A program made the translations under genes and the position numbers. A model generated the notes under the pieces. That model worked only from the letters and a program-made list of their open reading frames with translations. It had not been told where the DNA came from and ran no database searches. Positions 38,105-48,363 of a stretch of DNA of 64,000 nt are shown one piece after another (the first letter of the stretch is position 1; each line of letters opens with the position of its first letter). This stretch comes from Pseudomonas borbori (GTDB lineage: Bacteria > Pseudomonadota > Gammaproteobacteria > Pseudomonadales > Pseudomonadaceae), in the NCBI RefSeq assembly GCF_900115555.1, contig NZ_FOWX01000015.1:53602-117601 (forward strand), given 5' to 3'.

Positions 38105-39454
38105 TTAGTGCTTATCCATACCCAGTTTCTTTTCCAGGTAATGGATATTCACGCCACCTTTGCAGAAGCCCTTGTCGCGCACCAGGTCGCGGTGCAGCGG
38201 CACGTTGGTCTTGATGCCGTCGACGACGATTTCGTCCAGGGCGTTGCGCATACGGGCCATGGCCTCGTCGCGGGTCGCGCCGTAGGTGATCAGCTTGCCG
38301 ATCAGCGAATCGTAGTGCGGCGGCACTGTGTAGCCGCTGTACAGGTGCGAATCGACCCGCACGCCATTACCGCCCGGGGCGTGGAAGTGCTTGACCTTGC
38401 CCGGGCAGGGCATGAAGTTGTCCGGGTCTTCGGCGTTGATCCGGCATTCCAGGGCATGGCCGCGGATCACCACGTCCTCCTGGGTGAACGACAGCTTGTT
38501 GCCGGCGGCGATGCTGAGCATTTCCTTGACGATGTCGATGCCGGTGACCATTTCCGATACCGGATGCTCGACCTGCACGCGGGTGTTCATCTCGATGAAG
38601 TAGAAGTGGCCGTCTTCGTAGAGGAACTCGAAGGTGCCGGCGCCGCGGTAGCCGATCTCGATGCAGGCATCGACACAGCGCTTGAGCACTTCGGCGCGCG
38701 ACTGTTCGTTGATGAACGGTGCCGGCGCTTCTTCCAACACCTTCTGGTGGCGGCGCTGCAGCGAGCAGTCGCGGTCGCCCAGGTGGATGGCCTGGCCCTG
38801 GCCGTCGGATAGCACCTGGACTTCCACATGGCGTGGGTTGCCGAGGAACTTTTCCAGGTAGACCATCGGGTTGCCGAACACCGAACCGGCTTCGCTGCGG
38901 GTCAGCTTGGCCGATTTGATCAGGTCTTCTTCCTTGTACACCACGCGCATGCCGCGACCACCGCCGCCGCCGGCGGCCTTGATGATCACCGGGTAGCCGA
39001 CGTCGCGGGCAATCGCCAGGGCGACTTCCTCGTCTTCCGGCAGCGGGCCGTCGGAGCCGGGGACTACCGGCACGCCGGCGCGCTTCATGGCGTCCTTGGC
39101 CGAGACCTTGTCGCCCATCAGGCGGATGGTCTCGGCTTTCGGGCCGATAAAGGCGAAGCCGGAGTTCTCCACCTGTTCGGCGAAGTCGGCGTTTTCCGCG
39201 AGGAAGCCGTAGCCGGGGTGGATCGCTGTAGCGCCGGTGACTTCAGCGGCGCTGATGATCGCCGGAATATTCAGGTAGGACAGGGCGCCGGACGCCGGGC
39301 CGATGCATACCGACTCGTCGGCCAGGCCCAGGTGCATCAGGTCGCGGTCGGCGGTGGAGTGCACCGCGACGGTCTTGATGCCCAGCTCTTTGCAGGCGCG
39401 CAAGACGCGCAGGGCGATCTCGCCGCGGTTGGCGATCAGAACTTTTTCCAACAT
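38105..39454 (-). CDS. accC: acetyl-CoA carboxylase, biotin carboxylase subunit
   Basis: ATP-dependent carboxylation of biotin on AccB, the first half-reaction of fatty acid synthesis. The 449-residue ATP-grasp protein begins [20 protein letters not shown]. It has the glycine-rich loop [14 protein letters not shown], the [19 protein letters not shown] active-site motif and a C-terminal carboxylase domain. The start is at 39454, with GGAGAG upstream; the 7 earlier codons are not conserved. accB lies 17 bases upstream. Confidence 0.97.
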   Translation of the reverse strand: MLEKVLIANRGEIALRVLRACKELGIKTVAVHSTADRDLMHLGLADESVCIGPASGALSYLNIPAIISAAEVTGATAIHPGYGFLAENADFAEQVENSGFAFIGPKAETIRLMGDKVSAKDAMKRAGVPVVPGSDGPLPEDEEVALAIARDVGYPVIIKAAGGGGGRGMRVVYKEEDLIKSAKLTRSEAGSVFGNPMVYLEKFLGNPRHVEVQVLSDGQGQAIHLGDRDCSLQRRHQKVLEEAPAPFINEQSRAEVLKRCVDACIEIGYRGAGTFEFLYEDGHFYFIEMNTRVQVEHPVSEMVTGIDIVKEMLSIAAGNKLSFTQEDVVIRGHALECRINAEDPDNFMPCPGKVKHFHAPGGNGVRVDSHLYSGYTVPPHYDSLIGKLITYGATRDEAMARMRNALDEIVVDGIKTNVPLHRDLVRDKGFCKGGVNIHYLEKKLGMDKH

Positions 39455-39471
39455 CGCAGGCTCTCCGCGGT

Positions 39472-39942
39472 TCAAACGATGGTGAACAGGGGCTGATCGT
39501 ATTCCACCGGCTGGCCGTTCTCGCCCAGGATGGATTCGATGGTGCCACTGCTCTCGGCCTCGATGTGGTTCATCATCTTCATCGCTTCGACGATGCAGAG
39601 GATGTCGCCTTTCTTCACGCTCGAACCGACTTCGACGAAGTTGGACGAGGTCGGCGAGGCGGCGCGGAAGAAGGTGCCGACCATCGGCGAGCGCACCACG
39701 GTGCCGTTCAGCTTGGCGGCAGCCGGAGCGGCGGCTTCGGCAGCGGCGGCAACCGGGGCAGCGGCGGCAACGGGCGCAGGCGCAGGCGCAGGCGCCTGAG
39801 CGTAGACCGGCTGCTGGGCGTAGGTCGGTTGCTTGCCGTGGCGGCTGATGCGTACGGACTCTTCGCCTTCGCGGATTTCCAGCTCGTCGATGCCGGATTC
39901 TTCCAGCAGTTCGATGAGTTTCTTGACTTTACGTATATCCAT
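39472..39942 (-). CDS. accB: acetyl-CoA carboxylase, biotin carboxyl carrier protein
   Basis: Carries the biotin between AccC and the AccAD carboxyltransferase. The 156-residue protein has an N-terminal dimer region ([16 protein letters not shown]), an Ala/Pro-rich linker of about 30 residues and the biotinyl domain. The lysine to be biotinylated is in [14 protein letters not shown] 'thumb' segment ([15 protein letters not shown]) is also present. It is the middle gene of aroQ-accB-accC. Confidence 0.98.
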   Translation of the reverse strand: MDIRKVKKLIELLEESGIDELEIREGEESVRISRHGKQPTYAQQPVYAQAPAPAPAPVAAAAPVAAAAEAAAPAAAKLNGTVVRSPMVGTFFRAASPTSSNFVEVGSSVKKGDILCIVEAMKMMNHIEAESSGTIESILGENGQPVEYDQPLFTIV

Positions 39943-39964
39943 AGTGGCTCAACTCCCAGTGAGG

Positions 39965-40408
39965 TCAGGGCTGTTCAAGTTGTTCGAGTGCGGCCTCCAG
40001 GGCCAGCCGGTAACCGCTGGCGCCAAGGCCGCAGATCACTCCTACGGCAACATCGGAAAAGTAGGAGTGATGGCGGAAAGCTTCGCGTTTGTGCACGTTG
40101 GACAGGTGCACTTCGATGAATGGGATGCTCACCGCCAGCAATGCGTCACGTAATGCGACGCTGGTATGGGTGAAAGCGGCGGGATTGATCAGGATAAAGT
40201 CGACACCTTCGCCTTTTGCGGCGTGAATGCGCTCGATCAGCTCGTACTCGGCATTGCTCTGCAGGTACAGCAGGTGATGACCGGCCTCGCGGGCGCGGCG
40301 CTCCAGGTCGAGGTTGATCTGCTCCAGGGTGGTGGCGCCATAGACGCCCGGCTCGCGGCTGCCCAACAGATTGAGATTGGGGCCGTGCAGCACCAGTAGG
40401 GTTGCCAT
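39965..40408 (-). CDS. aroQ: type II 3-dehydroquinate dehydratase
   Basis: Converts 3-dehydroquinate to 3-dehydroshikimate in the shikimate pathway. The 147-residue protein has the family start [19 protein letters not shown] with the active-site Tyr. The [15 protein letters not shown] motif, the [17 protein letters not shown] segment and the [17 protein letters not shown] motif with catalytic His follow. It is the first gene of the aroQ-accB-accC unit, with a candidate promoter at 40441-40470. Confidence 0.97.
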   Translation of the reverse strand: MATLLVLHGPNLNLLGSREPGVYGATTLEQINLDLERRAREAGHHLLYLQSNAEYELIERIHAAKGEGVDFILINPAAFTHTSVALRDALLAVSIPFIEVHLSNVHKREAFRHHSYFSDVAVGVICGLGASGYRLALEAALEQLEQP

Positions 40409-40440
40409 ATCTGCATGTCCTTGTTTTTACGCTGCGCAAG

Positions 40441-40470
40441 ACTATGCCGGAGACGGCACAAGGCTGTCCA
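40441..40470 (-). promoter_or_regulatory. candidate sigma-70 promoter of aroQ-accB-accC
   Basis: Minus-strand TGGACA (40470-40465) and CATAGT (40446-40441) with an 18-base spacer. The -35 matches five of six and the -10 four of six. The leader would be about 25 bases to the aroQ ATG. Confidence 0.5.
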
Positions 40471-40529
40471 GTTGTCGGCAATAGCCGACACGATGGCGGT
40501 AGTTTGCGTCATTTATATGACTGTGAGCG

Positions 40530-42308
40530 TTACAGGCGTTCGCTTGCCCGATCCAGGCGCGCGGCGAAGGCTGGCGCGTCGATCTCACCGACCACCCGCA
40601 GGTCCTGCCATTCCCGGCCCTTGGCATCGAACAGCAGGATCGCCGGCGGGCCGAACAGCTGGTAGCGATCGAGCAGGGCGCGCTGTTCGGCAGTGCTTGC
40701 GGTGATATCGAAGCGCACCAGGCGGTAGGCGCCCAACTGGCTGGCGACTTGCGGGGCGTCGAGCACTTCGCGCTCGATCACCTTGCAGCTGATGCACCAG
40801 TCGGCGTACCAGTCGAGCAGCAGCGGTTTGCCGGCGTTTTGCGCGGCGACGAAGGCGGCATCCAGTTCGGCGGGGCTGCTGACAGTCTGCCAGTGGCTCG
40901 ATTCCAGCTGCTCACCTGCGCTGCCGGCCAGCGGCATGCGCCCGAGCGGGCGCAAGGGATCGTTCTGACCTTGCAGGGCACCGGTCCAGGCGGCCAGGGC
41001 ATAGACCAGCAGCACCAAACCGGCCAGCTGGCCGAGTTTCTGCTTGTGGGTCTTCGGGCCGAGTTCCAGGGCGCCGAGAAACAGCGCTACGCCACCGGCG
41101 AGTAGGCCCCACAAGGCCAGCGCCAGCTGACCCGGCAGCACCCGCTCGAGCAACCATACGGCGACGGCCAGCAGCAGTACGCCGAAGGCGTTGCGCACGC
41201 CAATCATCCAGGTGCCCGACTTCGGCAGCAGGGCACCGCCGCCGGTGGCGAACAGTACCAGTGGCGCGCCCATGCCCAGGCCCAGGGCGAACAGTTTCAG
41301 GCCGCCGCCCAGGGCATCGCCGCTGGCGCTGATATACAGCAGGGCACCGGCCAGGGGGGCCGACACGCAGGGCGACACCAGCAGGCTGGAGAGCACGCCA
41401 AGCACGGCGGCATTGGCGTGGGAGCCGCCGCGGGTCTTGCCGGCCAGGCGATCCAGCGGTTCGCTGAGCCAGCGCGGCAGGCGCAGTTCGTAGACGCCGA
41501 ACATGGCCAGGGCGAACAGGGCGAAAAAGCCGGCGAAGGGCACCAGAATCCATGCCGATTGCAGGCGCGCCTGCAGGTTGAGGCCGGCGCCGAACACCCC
41601 CATCAGGGCGCCAAGCACGGCGAAACAGAGGGCCATCGGCAACACATAGGCCAGCGACAGGCTGAAACTGCGCAGTCCGCCAACCTGGCCGCGCAGCACC
41701 ACGCCGGAGAGGATCGGCAGCATCGGCAGCACGCAGGGGGTAAAGGTCAGTCCCAGCCCGGCGAGGAAGAACAGCGCCAGGTCGCTCCAGCTCCAGCTGC
41801 TAGCCGTGGAACCCGGCGTGGCGGGTGTGGCGGCGGCGGGCAGGCCGCCGCCGATCTTCAGCTGTTCGGTTTCCGGTGGGTAACACAAGCCCTTGTCGGC
41901 GCAACCCTGGTAGCTGACGTTGAGGTTGAACGGGCGCTTGTCCGGGTTATCCAGCGGCAACTCGACATCCAGCACGCCGTAGTACACCTCGACGTCGCCG
42001 AAGTATTCGTCGAATTTCGCCTCGCCGGCCGGCAGCTGGGCGGCGCCCAGGCCGACATCGGCAGGTTCGCTGCTGAACTGGAAGCGGTGCCGGTAGAGGT
42101 AGTAGCCCTCGGCGGCGACGAAGCGCAGGGTGATCGACTCGGCCGAGCTGTCGACCAGGCTCAGGCGGAACGCCTCGCGCACGGGGAGGAAGTCCGCACT
42201 GTTGTTCAGCGGCGCACCCAGCGTTGCGGAGGCGGGACGGTTGTCGAACAGGCCGGCGCCGGCGGGCAGGGCAGCCAGTAGCAGGATCAGGCAGAGCAAA
42301 CGGCGCAT
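40530..42308 (-). CDS. dsbD: thiol:disulfide interchange protein DsbD
   Basis: Passes electrons from cytoplasmic thioredoxin across the inner membrane to periplasmic DsbC/DsbG and cytochrome c maturation. The 592-residue protein has a signal peptide (MRRLLCLILLLAALPAGAG) and an N-terminal alpha domain with CADKGLCYPP. Eight membrane helices include the cysteine-bearing FTPCVLPMLP and VSPCVSAPLAG segments. A C-terminal thioredoxin domain has WCISC. All six redox cysteines are visible. The ATG at 42308 is chosen because the signal peptide begins there; an ATG at 42347 would add 13 residues. Confidence 0.95.
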   Translation of the reverse strand: MRRLLCLILLLAALPAGAGLFDNRPASATLGAPLNNSADFLPVREAFRLSLVDSSAESITLRFVAAEGYYLYRHRFQFSSEPADVGLGAAQLPAGEAKFDEYFGDVEVYYGVLDVELPLDNPDKRPFNLNVSYQGCADKGLCYPPETEQLKIGGGLPAAATPATPGSTASSWSWSDLALFFLAGLGLTFTPCVLPMLPILSGVVLRGQVGGLRSFSLSLAYVLPMALCFAVLGALMGVFGAGLNLQARLQSAWILVPFAGFFALFALAMFGVYELRLPRWLSEPLDRLAGKTRGGSHANAAVLGVLSSLLVSPCVSAPLAGALLYISASGDALGGGLKLFALGLGMGAPLVLFATGGGALLPKSGTWMIGVRNAFGVLLLAVAVWLLERVLPGQLALALWGLLAGGVALFLGALELGPKTHKQKLGQLAGLVLLVYALAAWTGALQGQNDPLRPLGRMPLAGSAGEQLESSHWQTVSSPAELDAAFVAAQNAGKPLLLDWYADWCISCKVIEREVLDAPQVASQLGAYRLVRFDITASTAEQRALLDRYQLFGPPAILLFDAKGREWQDLRVVGEIDAPAFAARLDRASERL

Positions 42309-42449
42309 GACGGTCTCGCGGGGCGGAAGTAGCTGCATCATAACCAAGCCTGCGCCCTGGCGTCAGGGCGCAGGCTGTAAGCGGCCTTGTCGGGCGCACC
42401 AATGGCCTGTAATCAGGGCCGTTCGCGGCGCCTGCGACAGATGGTCGCG

Positions 42450-44414
42450 CTACAGGCGGAAAGCCTGCACCGCCGTGTGCAACTGGCCGCCCACCTGCAG
42501 CAGCCGATCGCCTTGCTGGCGACCTTCGCCGATGCGCACCAGATTGTCGCCGCCGAGCTGGTGGATGCGTTCGCTGTGGCCGCGAATCTCGCTGACCGCG
42601 CCGCTCTGCTGAGCGGTGGCGTCGGCGATGCGCTCGGCCATGCTGGCGATGGTGCGAATCGCCGCGATGATTTCGTCCAGCGCGCCATCGGCCGCCTCGG
42701 CCTGGCCGGCGCTGGACTGGGCATGCTCGACCTGGGTGCGCATGGCGTCGACGGATTGGCGGGCGGCCTGCTGCAGGCGGCCGATCAGTTCCTGGATTTG
42801 TGCGGTGGCGCCGCTGGTGCGCTGCGACAGCGAGCGCACCTCGTCGGCGACCACGGCGAAGCCGCGTCCGGCCTCGCCGGCGCGGGCCGCTTCGATGGCG
42901 GCGTTGAGCGCCAGCAGATTGGTCTGCTCGGCGATGCCGCGGATCACCGTCAGCACATTGCCGATGGTCGCGGTTTCCTCGGCCAGGCGCTCGATGGCCT
43001 GGGCATTGTCCTGTACTTCGCCGACCAGTGCGTGCAGCCCACTGAGGCTCTGGCCGATCACCTGCTGGCCCTGCTCCAGGGCGCGATCGGCATCGCGGCT
43101 GGCATCGGCGGCCTGGCTGGCGTCGCCGGCGACCTGCTGGATGGTCGCTTCGAGATCGCCGAGGGCATCGCGAATCTGCGCGGTATCGCCCGCCTGGCGT
43201 TCGGCGCCGGCATGCAGGCCGCCGCTGAGGTCGGCCAGGGTGCGGCTGGAACCGGCAACCTGTTCGGCATGCAGGCGGATGCTGCCGACCAGGTCGACCA
43301 GGTAGGTCCGCAGGCGGTTCAGCGATGCCTCGATGTCGCGCAGTTCGCGGGTACGCGAGCCGAGCCTGATGTCCTCGGCGAAATCGCCCTGGGCCCAGGC
43401 CGAGAGGGCCGGCACCAGATGGTTGAGGACCCGGGTCAGGCGCCGTTGAATACGGTCGATGGTCAGGGCGATCAGCAGGATCAGGCCGATCATCAGGCCC
43501 TGGAGCAGGCGCACCTCGCCCTGAATCCGCCCATGCTCGGCGCGCACGGCCGGCTCCAGGGTGGCGAGGGCCTGTTGCACGCCATCGACCTGGCTGCGGG
43601 TGGCGCCGGCCAGGGCGACGCGCTGTTCGATCAGGCTGCGGGTGCGCTGCAGTTCGTTCGGGTAGCGGTTGATCAGGCTGGCAAAATCGCGCTTGAGGGC
43701 GATGCCGCGGTCTTCTGTCGGCGTGCTGTCGTTGTCGCTGGCCAGGCCCAGCAGGGCGGAAAAGGCAGCGCTGCTGGAACTGCTGTCATCGGCTACGCCG
43801 AGCAGGGGCAAGGCATCCAGGGCTTGCGCCTGACGGCCGAGCACCGCCAGTTCGCGCTCGACGTCGCTGGCCAGTTCGCTACGGCCGCTGCTGACCAGTT
43901 TGGCGCGGGCATGGGCCAGGCGACTCAGGTGCTGGGCCGCGACGAACAGGGGCTGGCGGTAGGCGTGCGCCACATCGGCGGCAGCGCTGTCGGCATAGTG
44001 CGCCAGTTGTTCCAGGGCGCCGCCCATCTCGCGTTCGGCCTGCAGCAGCAAGCCCTGGGGGTCGCCGGCCAGTTTGCCGGCGGCGAGCAACTGGTTGGCG
44101 CTGAAGCTGTGCAGTTCGGCGAGGCTGGGGCGCAGCTCCTCGGCCAGTTGCGGCGGCAGTTCGGCAAGCGCGGGCGCCAGGTTGTCCAGGGCCTGGATCG
44201 CCGCGCTGTGCTGCAGCGCATCGCCGCTGGCGAGGTAGCCGAGGATATTGCGCGCCGCCTCCCGCTGGAACTGCTGGGACAGGCTCAGGTAGCGCTCCAT
44301 CAGCAGATAGGGGCGCTCCAGGGCGCGTTGCGACCACCAGAGGGTGGCGGCCAGGGCTATGCAGACGGTGACCAGCAGCAGGGTATTGAGGTTGGTAAGT
44401 GATTTCAGGCGCAT
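42450..44414 (-). CDS. methyl-accepting chemotaxis protein (CtpL-like position)
   Basis: The 654-residue chemoreceptor has a membrane helix at residues about 10-28 and a long periplasmic all-helical sensor (about residues 30-300, resembling a helical bimodular module). A second membrane helix near residues 305-325, HAMP and a signalling domain with [19 protein letters not shown] follow. In PAO1 the gene between dsbD and gcbA is ctpL, a receptor for phosphate limitation and chloroaniline; the ligand here is not proven. The start is at 44414 ([15 protein letters not shown]) with a weak ribosome binding site; 18 upstream codons are open but unlike a leader. Confidence 0.88.
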   Translation of the reverse strand: MRLKSLTNLNTLLLVTVCIALAATLWWSQRALERPYLLMERYLSLSQQFQREAARNILGYLASGDALQHSAAIQALDNLAPALAELPPQLAEELRPSLAELHSFSANQLLAAGKLAGDPQGLLLQAEREMGGALEQLAHYADSAAADVAHAYRQPLFVAAQHLSRLAHARAKLVSSGRSELASDVERELAVLGRQAQALDALPLLGVADDSSSSSAAFSALLGLASDNDSTPTEDRGIALKRDFASLINRYPNELQRTRSLIEQRVALAGATRSQVDGVQQALATLEPAVRAEHGRIQGEVRLLQGLMIGLILLIALTIDRIQRRLTRVLNHLVPALSAWAQGDFAEDIRLGSRTRELRDIEASLNRLRTYLVDLVGSIRLHAEQVAGSSRTLADLSGGLHAGAERQAGDTAQIRDALGDLEATIQQVAGDASQAADASRDADRALEQGQQVIGQSLSGLHALVGEVQDNAQAIERLAEETATIGNVLTVIRGIAEQTNLLALNAAIEAARAGEAGRGFAVVADEVRSLSQRTSGATAQIQELIGRLQQAARQSVDAMRTQVEHAQSSAGQAEAADGALDEIIAAIRTIASMAERIADATAQQSGAVSEIRGHSERIHQLGGDNLVRIGEGRQQGDRLLQVGGQLHTAVQAFRL

Positions 44415-44564
44415 AGGACTCGACCGCAGACGGAAGGGTGCTGGAGTGCGTCCGACGAACGGCTGCACGATTGCTATGGCGCTGAAGTTATTGCGTTTTC
44501 ATGACAGGTTGATGACGCACCGAGACCCGCGACAATTGCGCGGTACAGCGAAATGGTATCGGGA

Positions 44565-46193
44565 TCAGGCCGGGGTCATTTCCGTGTACACCTCGACCCG
44601 GTTGCGCCCGCCGTGCTTGGCCCGGTAGAGCGCCTCGTCGGCCTGCTGGGTCAGGCTCTGGCTGCTGGTATCTCCCTGCAGTTGGGCGATGCCGCCGCTG
44701 AAGGTGCAGGACAGGTCGAGCGGCTGCGCCGGGTAGCGGATCTCGGCGAAGCGCCGGCGGATCTCGTCGAGCACCTGGCGGGCCGTCTGGGCGTCGGTGC
44801 CCGGCATGACCACGGCGAATTCTTCACCGCCGTAGCGGCCGATGTGGTCGCTTTTGCGCAGGCGCTGCTTGAGGAACAGGGCCAGGCTCTTGATCACCCG
44901 GTCGCCCATGGGGTGGCCATAGTTGTCGTTGACCTTCTTGAAAAAGTCGATGTCGAGCATGGCGAAGCTCAGCGGCTGGTCGTCGCGCTGGGCGCGCAAG
45001 CGCGCATCTTCGAGCAGTTGCAGGGTATGGGTGTGGTTGTACAGGCCGGTCAGGCTGTCGCGCACCATGCGTGCCTTGAGGTTGCGCGCGCGGGCGGCGC
45101 GGTTGCGCACGGTGGCGATCAGGTGGCGCGGCTTGATCGGTTTGGTGAGGAAGTCGTCGCCGCCTTCGCTCATGGCGTCGAGTTGCTTGTCGAGATCGTC
45201 TTCGGCGGACAGGTAGATGATCGGCACGCTGACGTAGCGGTCGTTGTGGCGAATCACCTTGGCCAGTTCGGTGCCGTTGCACTCCGGCATGTACATGTCG
45301 AGGATGATCAGGTCGGGCTGGAATTCGGCCAGCTCGGCCATGGCCTGGATCGGTTCGATCAGGGTGCGGGTGAGGATGCCGGCGCTGTTGAGCGCGCGTT
45401 CGGTATAGGTGGCCTGGGCGCGCGAGTCGTCGACGATCAGCACTTTGTAGGGTTCGTACTGCGCCACATGGGCCAGCACTTCGATACGTTCGAGCAGGCT
45501 GGACGCATCCAGGGTGCCGGTGAAAAACTCCTGGCCGCCAGCGCGCACGGCCGCCAGGCGGGTCGGCGTGTCGGTGTCCTGGTGGCTGTAGAACAGCAGG
45601 GGGATTTTCTCTTCCAGGTCCTGCTGCACCGTCTGGGCCAGTTGCAAACCGGCTCCGCGGCCGGAGAAGTCCACGTCCATGAGGATGGCGGCCGGATGCC
45701 GTTCGAGCATCGCCGAGCGGAAGGCATTGGCGCTGTCCAGCGCTTGCGCGTTCATGCCGAAGTACCCCAGCTGCTGCGCCAGACGCTCGGCCCGCTCGAG
45801 GTGTTGCAGAGCCAGGTACACCGGTTTGCGCAGCGGCGGCAGGGCGGTCTGCTCGAAGCTGTCGCCACGGCGCAGGCCGGTGCGCGACAAGCGCTGCATG
45901 AGCAGGTTGAGTTGGCTGATCAGGTCGCTGTTGAGGCGCCCGCGATTGTCCGTTACCGCCTCCAGGCAATCACCGATGCCTTGCGCCAGCTGAAGGTGCT
46001 CGGCCTGCTCGAAGCGCTCGGCATAGCGTTGCAGCAACAGCGTGGCCTCGCGCAGCTCGCGCATGCCGCGCTCGTTCCACTCGTTGCGTTGCAGGCGCTG
46101 CCAGACCTCCAGTATTTGCCGTGCCTGATGGATCACGCGCTGGGCGAAGTGCTGCTTGAGGCGGTCGCGACTGGGGTCTTCGTGCTCGGTCAT
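44565..46193 (-). CDS. gcbA: receiver-domain diguanylate cyclase GcbA
   Basis: Makes c-di-GMP; GcbA/AdcA promotes attachment and affects flagellar motility and dispersal in pseudomonads. The 542-residue cytoplasmic protein has an N-terminal helical part and a first receiver-like domain (AILMDVDFSGRG). A second receiver domain (VLIVDDSRAQ, LDMYMPECNG, FLTKPIKP) and a C-terminal GGDEF domain follow. The active site is RYGGEEF, with inhibitory site RKSD five residues upstream. The start at 46193 (MTEHEDPSRD) is chosen; 54 earlier codons are open but not conserved. It is divergent from the DUF2333 gene, as in PAO1. Confidence 0.9.
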   Translation of the reverse strand: MTEHEDPSRDRLKQHFAQRVIHQARQILEVWQRLQRNEWNERGMRELREATLLLQRYAERFEQAEHLQLAQGIGDCLEAVTDNRGRLNSDLISQLNLLMQRLSRTGLRRGDSFEQTALPPLRKPVYLALQHLERAERLAQQLGYFGMNAQALDSANAFRSAMLERHPAAILMDVDFSGRGAGLQLAQTVQQDLEEKIPLLFYSHQDTDTPTRLAAVRAGGQEFFTGTLDASSLLERIEVLAHVAQYEPYKVLIVDDSRAQATYTERALNSAGILTRTLIEPIQAMAELAEFQPDLIILDMYMPECNGTELAKVIRHNDRYVSVPIIYLSAEDDLDKQLDAMSEGGDDFLTKPIKPRHLIATVRNRAARARNLKARMVRDSLTGLYNHTHTLQLLEDARLRAQRDDQPLSFAMLDIDFFKKVNDNYGHPMGDRVIKSLALFLKQRLRKSDHIGRYGGEEFAVVMPGTDAQTARQVLDEIRRRFAEIRYPAQPLDLSCTFSGGIAQLQGDTSSQSLTQQADEALYRAKHGGRNRVEVYTEMTPA

Positions 46194-46358
46194 GGCCCGG
46201 ATTCCATTTGCGGCGGCGGAAGCAGTCTGCCGTGGTGGCTCCATGCTATCACTGTTGCTTTGGCCGGCAGTACCACTGATCTCTCGGCGTGAGCCTTCGG
46301 TCACATTGACCGCCGCGCAGGCCAGGAGTTTCAGCGTGGCGAAGTTGCTAGCCAACGC

Positions 46359-46387
46359 TGCGCATCGGCCTGTGCTTCATTTATAGT
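46359..46387 (+). promoter_or_regulatory. candidate promoter of the DUF2333-NUDIX operon
   Basis: TATAGT (46382-46387) matches the -10 at five of six positions. TGCGCA at 17-base spacing is a weak -35. The start would leave a leader of about 68 bases. It lies in the 268-base divergent gcbA spacer, which has no other gene. Confidence 0.4.
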
Positions 46388-46461
46388 GCGAGGCTGTTGC
46401 GCAACCTGAGGTCTGGGGTTGTGGTCGAACCGCCAAATGCTTTAGATGAAAGGACACTGCC

Positions 46462-47529
46462 ATGCTGGATTGGAAAAAACGCACCGCAGGCGCGCGCGAC
46501 AGCGTCGATGACTCTGTGGATAACGTGCGCAGTTATCTGGGTGGCGGCTGGCTCAGTCGCACCGTGGGGGGCTTGCTCGGCCTCTACCTGCTGCTGGCGC
46601 TGGTGGTCGGCTGGTACTGGAGTCAGGAGCCGGAGCAGTTCCCGGTGCAGCAGCGCGCCGAAGCGGCGGCGCAAGGCGCACAGCAGCAGATGGTCAATGG
46701 CTACACCACGGTGGTCACCCTCAAGCATGTCGCCAGCACCTTGCTGGACAAGCCCGGTGGTTACCTGGCCAACGACCTGGCCCCGCCGGGGCTGTGGCTG
46801 GACAACATGCCGAGCTGGGAATACGGCGTGCTGGTGCAGGTGCGTGACATGGCGCGCGCCCTGCGCAAGGACTTCGCCCGTTCGCAGTCGCAATCCACCG
46901 AGGACCCGGATCTGGCCAAGGCCGAGCCGCGTTTCCACTTCGACAACAAGAGCTGGGCGCTGCCGGCATCCGAGGCGGAATACCGCGAAGCGATCAAGTC
47001 ACTGGATCGCTACATGGCGCGGCTGGGTGATCCGAGCCAATCGAACGCACTGTTCTATACCCGGGCCGATAACCTCAACGCCTGGCTGGGCGATGCCGCG
47101 ACCCGCCTGGGCTCGCTGTCGCAGCGCCTGTCGGCGAGTGTCGGCCAGGTGCGCCTGAATACCGATGTCGCTCTGCAAGACGCGGCCGCAGGTCAGGCGG
47201 TGCAGGTCAACGAGGGCGCTTACGAGACCCCGTGGATGCAGATCGACAACGTGTTCTACGAAGCTCGTGGCCAGGCCTGGGCGCTGTCGCATCTGTTGCG
47301 TGCCATCGAAGTGGATTTCGCCGATGTGCTGGCGAAGAAGAATGCCACCGTCAGCGTGCGGCAGATCATCCGTGAGCTGGAGGCCGCCCAGGAAACCCTG
47401 TGGAGCCCGATGATCCTCAATGGCAGCGGCTATGGTCTGCTGGCCAACCATTCGCTGGTGATGGCCAACTATATTTCGCGGGCCAACGCCGGGCTCATCG
47501 ATCTGCGCCAACTGCTGTCGCAGGGCTAG
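46462..47529 (+). CDS. DUF2333 family protein
   Basis: The 355-residue protein has one membrane helix near residues 35-52 (TVGGLLGLYLLLALVVGWYW) after a charged N-terminus. A mostly helical periplasmic part with conserved NDLAPPGLWLDNMPSWEYGVLVQVRD and GSGYGLLANHSLVMANYISRA regions follows. The function is unknown. The ATG at 46462 has AAAGGA upstream. The NUDIX gene starts 3 bases after the stop, so the two are probably coupled. Confidence 0.88.
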   Translation: MLDWKKRTAGARDSVDDSVDNVRSYLGGGWLSRTVGGLLGLYLLLALVVGWYWSQEPEQFPVQQRAEAAAQGAQQQMVNGYTTVVTLKHVASTLLDKPGGYLANDLAPPGLWLDNMPSWEYGVLVQVRDMARALRKDFARSQSQSTEDPDLAKAEPRFHFDNKSWALPASEAEYREAIKSLDRYMARLGDPSQSNALFYTRADNLNAWLGDAATRLGSLSQRLSASVGQVRLNTDVALQDAAAGQAVQVNEGAYETPWMQIDNVFYEARGQAWALSHLLRAIEVDFADVLAKKNATVSVRQIIRELEAAQETLWSPMILNGSGYGLLANHSLVMANYISRANAGLIDLRQLLSQG

Positions 47530-47532
47530 GCA

Positions 47533-48069
47533 ATGGCTATCTCCGACGCCGAGATGGCGCATCGCGCCGCCTCCGATGCCGAACTGATCACCTGGGTCGA
47601 CGAGCAGGATCGGCCGCTCGGTGGCGTGTTGCGCGCCGAGTTGCGCGAGCGCCGGCTGATCGGCCGCGGCACCTATATCCTGCTGTTCAATTCGGCCGGT
47701 GAGCTGTGCGTGCACCGGCGTACCCTGAGCAAGGCGCTGTACCCGGGCTACTGGGATGTGGCCGCCGGCGGCATGGTGCTGGAGGGTGAGAGTTACGCCG
47801 AGTCCGCCGCGCGCGAGCTGGCCGAGGAGCTGGGTATCGAGGATGCGCTGCTGGTCGAGCACGCACATTTTCTCTACGACGCGCCGGAAAGCCGCCTGTG
47901 GTGCAGGGCTTACTCGGCGGTGTCCGATGCGCCGCTGGTGCTGCAGCCGGAGGAAGTGCTGGAGGCGCGCTTCATGTCCATCGACGAGGCCTTGGCCGAT
48001 ACCAGGCGCAAGCCCTATTGCCCGGACTCGCTGGCGGCCTTGCAGCGCTATCTGGCGGCACGGACGTAG
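47533..48069 (+). CDS. NUDIX hydrolase (YfcD-like)
   Basis: Hydrolyses a nucleoside diphosphate linked to some moiety; the substrate is not predictable here. The 178-residue protein has the Nudix box GMVLEGESYAESAARELAEELG near residues 78-100, with the REL..EE core intact (R-E-L-A-E-E-L-G). The YPGYWDVAAGG motif precedes it, resembling IPP-isomerase-like YfcD enzymes. The start lies 3 bases after the DUF2333 gene. The TAG stop codon is part of a repeat element at 48066-48136, so the native 3' end may have been altered. Confidence 0.92.
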   Translation: MAISDAEMAHRAASDAELITWVDEQDRPLGGVLRAELRERRLIGRGTYILLFNSAGELCVHRRTLSKALYPGYWDVAAGGMVLEGESYAESAARELAEELGIEDALLVEHAHFLYDAPESRLWCRAYSAVSDAPLVLQPEEVLEARFMSIDEALADTRRKPYCPDSLAALQRYLAART

Positions 48070-48136
48070 GGTGCGCCTTGCGCACCAGCCATCTGCTGGC
48101 CCACAGGCTGCAAGTGGTGCGCATGGCGCACCCTAC
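48066..48136. repeat. GTAGGGTGCGCC inverted repeat, copy 1
   Basis: GTAGGGTGCGCC at 48066-48077 and GGCGCACCCTAC at 48125-48136 are perfect inverted ends around a partly palindromic centre. The TAG of the left end is the NUDIX stop codon. Relatives are at 50881-50936 and 53409-53495. Confidence 0.8.
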
Positions 48137-48363
48137 TCGGCGTACGGCATTCCGAGCGTTGCCGTGCAAGATGCAGAACAGCGTCGCCAATCCGTCGATC
48201 AATGGCGCATCTTTGCTCTTAGCATCGCGAGTTTTTGCCGTTACACTGCGCGCCCTTCAAGCCCGAACCGTCCAGTTCGGGTGCGCCGCCCCTGCCAGAG
48301 TGGGGCTTCGCGGTCGATGCAGATCGGCCAGTCGCTATCCTGACCCCACATGAGGAAAAGCCG

